Shown here in pieces: positions 6,851 through 11,613 of a DNA stretch of 11,613 nucleotides. The notes beneath the pieces were generated by a model, which saw only the letters and a program-made list of their open reading frames with translations, was not told the DNA's origin and did not search any database. Position 1 is the stretch's first letter, and each line of letters starts with the position of its first letter. The position numbers were made by a program, and so were the translations under genes. Origin of the DNA: Bacteroidota bacterium (GTDB lineage Bacteria > Bacteroidota > Rhodothermia > Balneolales > HLUCCA01); the NCBI GenBank assembly GCA_003448835.1, contig DLXM01000130.1, positions 1-11,613 on the forward strand, given 5' to 3'.

Positions 6851-7423
6851 ATGCAGGACACTTTCATTCAGGACGAGACGTTCGATCAAATTGATTATTC
6901 AAAGAATGCACTTGCTAAAGGTGAGTACGAAAATTGTCATTTCAAACGCTGTAATTTTTCTGAAACCGACCTATCTGAAATCAAATTTATCGAGTGTGAG
7001 TTCACAAGTTGCAATTTAAGTCTGGCGAAATTATATAAGACATCGTTAAGGGATGTTAAATTCAAGGAATGCAAAATGCTTGGACTCAGATTTGAATCAT
7101 GTAACGAATTTGGTCTGAGTTTTTCGTTTAATGGATGCCAACTGGACCATTCGTCGTTTTTCAAGACTAAAATCAAGAAGACCTTGTTCAAGGATTCACA
7201 GTTACAGGAAGTCGACTTCGCAGAATGCGATTTATCTGGTGCAAAGTTTGATAATTGCAATCTGGCAAAAGCCAATTTTGATCACACTATTCTCGAGAAA
7301 TCAGATTTACGCACCTCATACAATTTTTCAATTGATCCGGAGTTAAATCGAATGAAAAAAGCCAAATTTTCATCGATTGGTTTATCCGGTCTCCTCCATA
7401 AATATGATATCGAAATTGAATAG
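6851..7423 (+). CDS. Pentapeptide-repeat protein, Qnr/McbG-like
   Basis: This 190-aa protein is built almost entirely of pentapeptide units (A/C-D/N-L/F-X-X). Examples are CHFKR-CNFSE-TDLSE-IKFIE-CEFTS-CNLSL early on and VDFAE-CDLSG-AKFDN-CNLAK-ANFDH later. The units form a right-handed quadrilateral beta-helix. The end has DLRTSYNFSIDPELNRMKKA and a short helix-forming tail (GLLHKYDIEIE), a conserved ending in this class. Family knowledge: Qnr and MfpA mimic DNA and protect gyrase from quinolones, but most homologues of this general type have no proven role, so no resistance claim is made. The ATG at 6851 is chosen over a TTG two codons upstream. It appears to be transcribed alone or with the next gene (76 bp gap). 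No signal peptide is present, so it is cytoplasmic. Confidence 0.9.
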   Translation: MQDTFIQDETFDQIDYSKNALAKGEYENCHFKRCNFSETDLSEIKFIECEFTSCNLSLAKLYKTSLRDVKFKECKMLGLRFESCNEFGLSFSFNGCQLDHSSFFKTKIKKTLFKDSQLQEVDFAECDLSGAKFDNCNLAKANFDHTILEKSDLRTSYNFSIDPELNRMKKAKFSSIGLSGLLHKYDIEIE

Positions 7424-7499
7424 CATCTGAATAATGAAGTTTCTGGATGTTTAAAGACATTTCTAAAATATTTGTTTGCCCTTTTATCGATCTTAATGA

Positions 7500-8435
7500 A
7501 TGGCTAATTTTACAGAATTCAGTACCACCAGATCATACTCCAGTCGTACACTGGAGTTTATTTTTTATGGGAATTTTTTCTATGGGATTTGTGCGGTCAG
7601 CCTGATTTTTGAAACGGCCGTACTGTTTGATCTACATTTGAACGGAGGACTCATATACCTCCTTGCATTCTGCGCAACAACCCTTTTCTATAATTATCCA
7701 TATGCCCGCATTGACTCGAATCCAAGTAACAATCCACGTACTCTCTGGCATACACAAAACCGCTCCGGTATCAGGATAATTCAGATTTTATGTTCGGTTT
7801 TATTGATTTTTGGTATTGGATGGATATACTTTGTTCATTTTCAGCAATTTATCGCATTCAACACCTTTGAATGGATCCTGATATTGACTTTTCCTGTAAT
7901 TGGTACATTCTATTATGGATCCAACTTTTTCGCCAGTAAATATCACATTCGCCAGATTGCCTGGATTAAACCCTTTTCTATCGGATTCGTCTGGGCCGGG
8001 ATCACCAACATATATCCGATTCTTTATTCCAATATGATTCAGTCCATCCCGACCGATTATACAGTAATGATGGTGATGCAATTTTTTAAAACTTTTCTGT
8101 TTACTTCAATCCTGGCCATCATGTTCGACATCAAAGACTACCAGGCTGACAGCAAATCACAACTTCAAACACTGATTGTGAAACTGGGACTTCGAAAAAC
8201 GATATTCTATGTGATAATCCCAATCACGTTTCTGGGTATTGTCACTTTTTGGACTTACGCACTTGCGCATCAATTCAGCATTCTAAAAATGCTGCTGATC
8301 ATGACCCCATTTGTATTGATTCTCCTTACAACAAGATCATTTGGAAAACGTCGCTCTCTGCTTTTTTATCTCATAGTAATCGACGGACTCCTCATCGTGA
8401 AGGCATTGTTTGGGGTCATGTCCGTATGGGTTTAG
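7500..8435 (+). CDS. UbiA-like polytopic membrane protein with degenerate first motif
   Basis: This 311-aa protein has about eight to nine hydrophobic helices. Residues 210-217 read DIKDYQAD, followed by SKSQLQTL. This is the second aspartate motif (DxxDxxxD) of UbiA prenyltransferases, which binds Mg-diphosphate in its usual cytosolic loop. The first motif, normally NDxxDxxxD between helices 2 and 3, is reduced to NYPYARIDS (65-73) with a single aspartate (D72). UbiA enzymes attach isoprenoid chains to aromatic acceptors for quinones, haem or lipids. With one motif incomplete, the protein may use a different acceptor or prenyl donor geometry, or may be inactive. Neighbours give no pathway. 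The ATG at 7500 starts the frame, with no Shine-Dalgarno. Confidence in a real gene is high, in the UbiA assignment moderate. Confidence 0.8.
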   Translation: MANFTEFSTTRSYSSRTLEFIFYGNFFYGICAVSLIFETAVLFDLHLNGGLIYLLAFCATTLFYNYPYARIDSNPSNNPRTLWHTQNRSGIRIIQILCSVLLIFGIGWIYFVHFQQFIAFNTFEWILILTFPVIGTFYYGSNFFASKYHIRQIAWIKPFSIGFVWAGITNIYPILYSNMIQSIPTDYTVMMVMQFFKTFLFTSILAIMFDIKDYQADSKSQLQTLIVKLGLRKTIFYVIIPITFLGIVTFWTYALAHQFSILKMLLIMTPFVLILLTTRSFGKRRSLLFYLIVIDGLLIVKALFGVMSVWV

Positions 8436-8523
8436 ATGATCAATTTTAAATTAATAGACCACAGGATTCACTATTAGAGGATCCATTTAATTATTGATTA
8501 TTCCCATTAATACTGATCATCTA
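8433..8523. repeat. 10-bp inverted repeat spanning the convergent gene ends
   Basis: TAGATGATCA (8433-8442) and TGATCATCTA (8514-8523) are perfect inverted copies. The left copy starts at the stop codon of the UbiA-like gene, and the right copy covers the last codons of the XRE gene. The 71-base spacing makes it a weak candidate for a shared bidirectional transcript end. No T-runs support termination. Confidence 0.3.
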
Positions 8524-8719
8524 TATACTCCAGGATATCCCCCGGCTGACATTCCAATGCCTTGCAGATCAATTCAAGCGTACTAAATCGAATTGCTTTC
8601 GCCTTTCCGGTTTTAAGGATGGATAAATTTGAAAGAGTCAGTCCAACTTTATCAGATAATTCATTCAATGACATCTTTCTTTTGGCCATCATCACATCTA
8701 AGTTTACTATAATTGCCAT
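8507..8719 (-). CDS. Small XRE/Cro-type helix-turn-helix regulator (YozG-like)
   Basis: This 70-residue protein is almost only a DNA-binding domain. Helices 2 and 3 (about 17-36) read SLNELSDKVGLTLSNLSILKTG, the classical lambda-repressor fold, followed by FSTLELICKALECQPGDIL, the usual third part of compact XRE proteins of the HTH_26/YozG type. Family knowledge: such genes very often follow a DUF2975 gene and regulate that operon (YozG/YoaS in Bacillus subtilis). Here the start is 2 bp after the DUF2975 stop. The likely targets are the heptamer cluster at 9270-9330. The effector or signal is unknown. Confidence 0.92.
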   Translation of the reverse strand: MAIIVNLDVMMAKRKMSLNELSDKVGLTLSNLSILKTGKAKAIRFSTLELICKALECQPGDILEYIDDQY

Positions 8720-8721
8720 GA

Positions 8722-9243
8722 TTATATCGTTAATTCGTTATCTGATTGAAATTCGATTCCACGTTTAAATACTTGTGCAATCACAAATATTACACCTGCC
8801 ATGAATAAATATTCAGTGGTACCCCAACCGTAGTTGACGGTGATATGAAATTCAGATAAGTATTGACCATAACCACTTCCAATAGCAGATAACACCCCAA
8901 TGGCAACTGTTAAATAACTGATTTTAGTAATTATGTCAGAAGCTTTCTGATTAAAAGGTTGATTTAAATCCAGATTCGAAAATAATTGGATCAACTTATA
9001 AAAAATGTCCGCCTTTAATATCATTATTGCCGATATAATACCCCATAATATGACATAATGGACACTACTTAATTTCAGGAGCCCAGATAAACTGAGTCCG
9101 AAATATGGAATTTCAGAAGCAGTTGGATTCACTACCAAACTAATGATTCCGGAAAATATCACGGTTCCTGCTTTGATACACAGTCCTATAAAAACGACCC
9201 AGATGATCACTTTCATCGTGATTAGAATTACACTTGTTTTCAT
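8722..9243 (-). CDS. DUF2975 family membrane protein (YoaS-like)
   Basis: This 173-aa protein has four predicted membrane helices (about 5-30, 58-80, 107-127 and 143-162). The second and third helices are separated by the family's conserved cytosolic stretch, ending in LNQPFNQKASDIITKISY (about 93-110). Function is unknown across the family. The steady association with a tiny XRE repressor suggests a membrane sensor or stress protein that may act on the regulator. It starts at the ATG at 9243 without a Shine-Dalgarno and is the first gene of a two-gene operon. Confidence 0.9.
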   Translation of the reverse strand: MKTSVILITMKVIIWVVFIGLCIKAGTVIFSGIISLVVNPTASEIPYFGLSLSGLLKLSSVHYVILWGIISAIMILKADIFYKLIQLFSNLDLNQPFNQKASDIITKISYLTVAIGVLSAIGSGYGQYLSEFHITVNYGWGTTEYLFMAGVIFVIAQVFKRGIEFQSDNELTI

Positions 9244-9269
9244 ATTTGAAGTTAATTTTAAATGAGAGT

Positions 9270-9332
9270 TATTGATTATTATTGAAATTTATTTTACCAA
9301 AGATCAATATTATTTTATTGATTATCAATAAA
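9270..9332 (-). promoter_or_regulatory. Promoter and candidate operator cluster of the DUF2975-XRE operon
   Basis: Read leftward, TTG (9328-9326), 20 bases, then GATCTTTG (9305-9298) fits the Bacteroidota promoter pattern (TTG, 19-21, TAnnTTTG) with one mismatch in the -7 box. The -33 element lies inside a 19-bp palindrome, TTTATTGATTATCAATAAA (9314-9332). ATCAATA or its complement occurs four times in 60 bp: 9270-9276, 9303-9309, 9316-9322 and 9324-9330. One copy overlaps the -7 box. This is what repression by the small XRE protein would need. Binding is inferred. Confidence 0.55.
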
Positions 9333-9447
9333 TATTTTCCTCTTAACGAGATTTATCAAATTTGGTTTCAAAAACTCGGACAATTTAATTAACATTCTGT
9401 CTGCCGTTTTAATCTTGATACAATATTCCCATTACATTAAAGACCCA

Positions 9448-10077
9448 ATGAACAGAATGAATCCAAATGTGGACGTGTATTTTAATGCCGGATGTGGACG
9501 ATGTTCACATTATAATACACCGCAATGCAAGGTCCATACGTGGCAAGAGGAATTGCAGGCTTTAAGGATGATTGTTCTGGAGTGTCCCCTGGTAGAAGAG
9601 AGAAAATGGGGTGTCCCTTGTTATACTTATAATGACAAGAATATGATATTACTTGGAGCTTTCAAGGATAATTGTGTCATTAGCTTCTTAAATGGAGCAT
9701 TACTAAAGGATGAGCACAAAATCCTTGTCAAACCCGGTGAAAATTCGCGTGTTGGAAGGATTATTCGATTCACGAATGTTCAGGATATCTTAAATCTGGC
9801 TCCGCAAATCAAAGCCTACATTATGGAAGCCATCGAGTATGAAAAAGCAGGCGTTAAGGTAGATTTATCACAAGATAATCACTTAGATTTACCCGAAGAA
9901 TTCATCCAAATCCTTGAGGAATATCCTGAGCTTAATAATGCTTTCAACGCTTTGACTCCTGGACGACAACGCGGATATCAGATTTATTTTTCAGGAGCAA
10001 AACAATCCAAAACCCGCATTACCAGAATCGAGAAATACACGCAAAAGATTCTTGACGGTAAAGGATTCCACGACTGA
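9448..10077 (+). CDS. YdeI-like protein (DUF1801 plus OmdA) with N-terminal Cys/His cluster
   Basis: This 209-aa protein has an N-terminal DUF1801 domain, with WQEELQALRMIVLECPLVEERKW-type text, WGVPCYTY and FLNGALLKD (about 32-88), then RIIRFTNV and AYIMEAIEYEKAG. The OmdA-like C-terminus is LPEEF, ALTPGRQRGYQIYFSGAKQSKTR and EKYTQKILDGKG. Family knowledge: YdeI of Bacillus and relatives have been linked to antimicrobial peptide resistance or outer-membrane interaction in some species, but the molecular function is unsettled. Between the first strand (VDVYF) and the main domain there is an insertion with CGRCSHYNTPQCKVH, giving C16, C19, C27 and H30, spaced like a zinc knuckle. The start could be the ATG at 9448 or 9457. 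A TTG at 9415 would add residues not typical of the family. It diverges from the DUF2975-XRE operon. Confidence 0.87.
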   Translation: MNRMNPNVDVYFNAGCGRCSHYNTPQCKVHTWQEELQALRMIVLECPLVEERKWGVPCYTYNDKNMILLGAFKDNCVISFLNGALLKDEHKILVKPGENSRVGRIIRFTNVQDILNLAPQIKAYIMEAIEYEKAGVKVDLSQDNHLDLPEEFIQILEEYPELNNAFNALTPGRQRGYQIYFSGAKQSKTRITRIEKYTQKILDGKGFHD

Positions 10078-10121
10078 ATTTCCGCATAAAAAGCCCATCC
10101 TATCAAGCAATTCCTATCGTA

Positions 10122-10146
10122 CAACATGCTTTGAATGTTGATTTTA
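10122..10146 (+). terminator. Possible weak terminator after the YdeI-like gene
   Basis: CAACAT (10122-10127) pairs with ATGTTG (10135-10140) around a 7-base loop and is followed by ATTTTATT. The stem is short and AT-rich, so this is only a candidate. The rest of 10078-10212 shows no gene. Confidence 0.3.
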
Positions 10147-10212
10147 TTAATATGTTTAAAGGCTTTCCCACAAGTTGGTGAGGTTCGCCTGATGGCAATT
10201 TCCGAGTCCTAA

Positions 10213-10246
10213 TAAAAAAGGGCGACCCGGAAATCGGACCGCCCTT
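10213..10246 (-). terminator. Intrinsic terminator of katG
   Basis: On the minus strand AAGGGCG (10246-10240) pairs with CGCCCTT (10224-10218). Inside, CCG pairs with CGG across a 2x2 internal loop, and the hairpin is followed by T at 10219-10214. It starts 27 bp after the katG stop codon. The plus-strand reading lacks a T-run, so it serves katG only. Confidence 0.88.
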
Positions 10247-10273
10247 AGTACCAAAGAATCTTACAATCTAATA

Positions 10274-11613
<1,340 letters not shown>

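Overview
The window is about 11.6 kb of AT-rich bacterial chromosome with typical bacterial gene density. It most resembles the Bacteroidota/Balneolota part of the FCB group. Support for this: almost no Shine-Dalgarno sequences before good starts, one good match to the Bacteroidota promoter pattern (TTG, about 20 bp, then near-TAnnTTTG), a DUF6364/PIN pair, an APC permease fused to universal-stress domains, and a YdeI-like protein of Bacteroidota type. Genus cannot be fixed from sequence alone, and no mobile element, rRNA, tRNA or CRISPR array was seen.

Left third (1-5745), amino-acid transport. Three unrelated secondary transporter families sit side by side. They are an APC permease with C-terminal Usp domains (minus, 3' end outside the window), a LeuT-type sodium symporter of the NSS family followed by a 43-codon single-span protein that looks like a MetS-type partner (both minus), and a DAACS glutamate/aspartate/dicarboxylate symporter (plus). 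The NSS gene and the DAACS gene diverge from a long, hairpin-containing intergenic region.

Middle (5855-8435). A two-gene DUF6364 antitoxin/PIN toxin module has a cluster of ACGTAT repeats and perfect palindromes just upstream, which look like autoregulatory operators. It is followed by a Qnr-like pentapeptide-repeat protein and by a polytopic membrane protein that keeps only the second aspartate motif of UbiA prenyltransferases.

Right third (8507-11613). A DUF2975 membrane protein and a small XRE-type regulator form a compact minus-strand operon. Its probable promoter overlaps a 19-bp palindrome and lies among four ATCAATA/TATTGAT heptamers. A divergent YdeI-like (DUF1801 plus OmdA) gene carries an N-terminal Cys/His cluster. 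The window ends in catalase-peroxidase KatG (minus, 5' end outside the window) with a clear intrinsic terminator.

Most genes are recognisable families. The parts that deserve a second look are the small MetS-like gene, the methionine substitutions in the predicted NSS substrate pocket, the two operator-like repeat clusters, and the UbiA-like protein with a degenerate first metal motif. No wholly new multi-gene system was identified.
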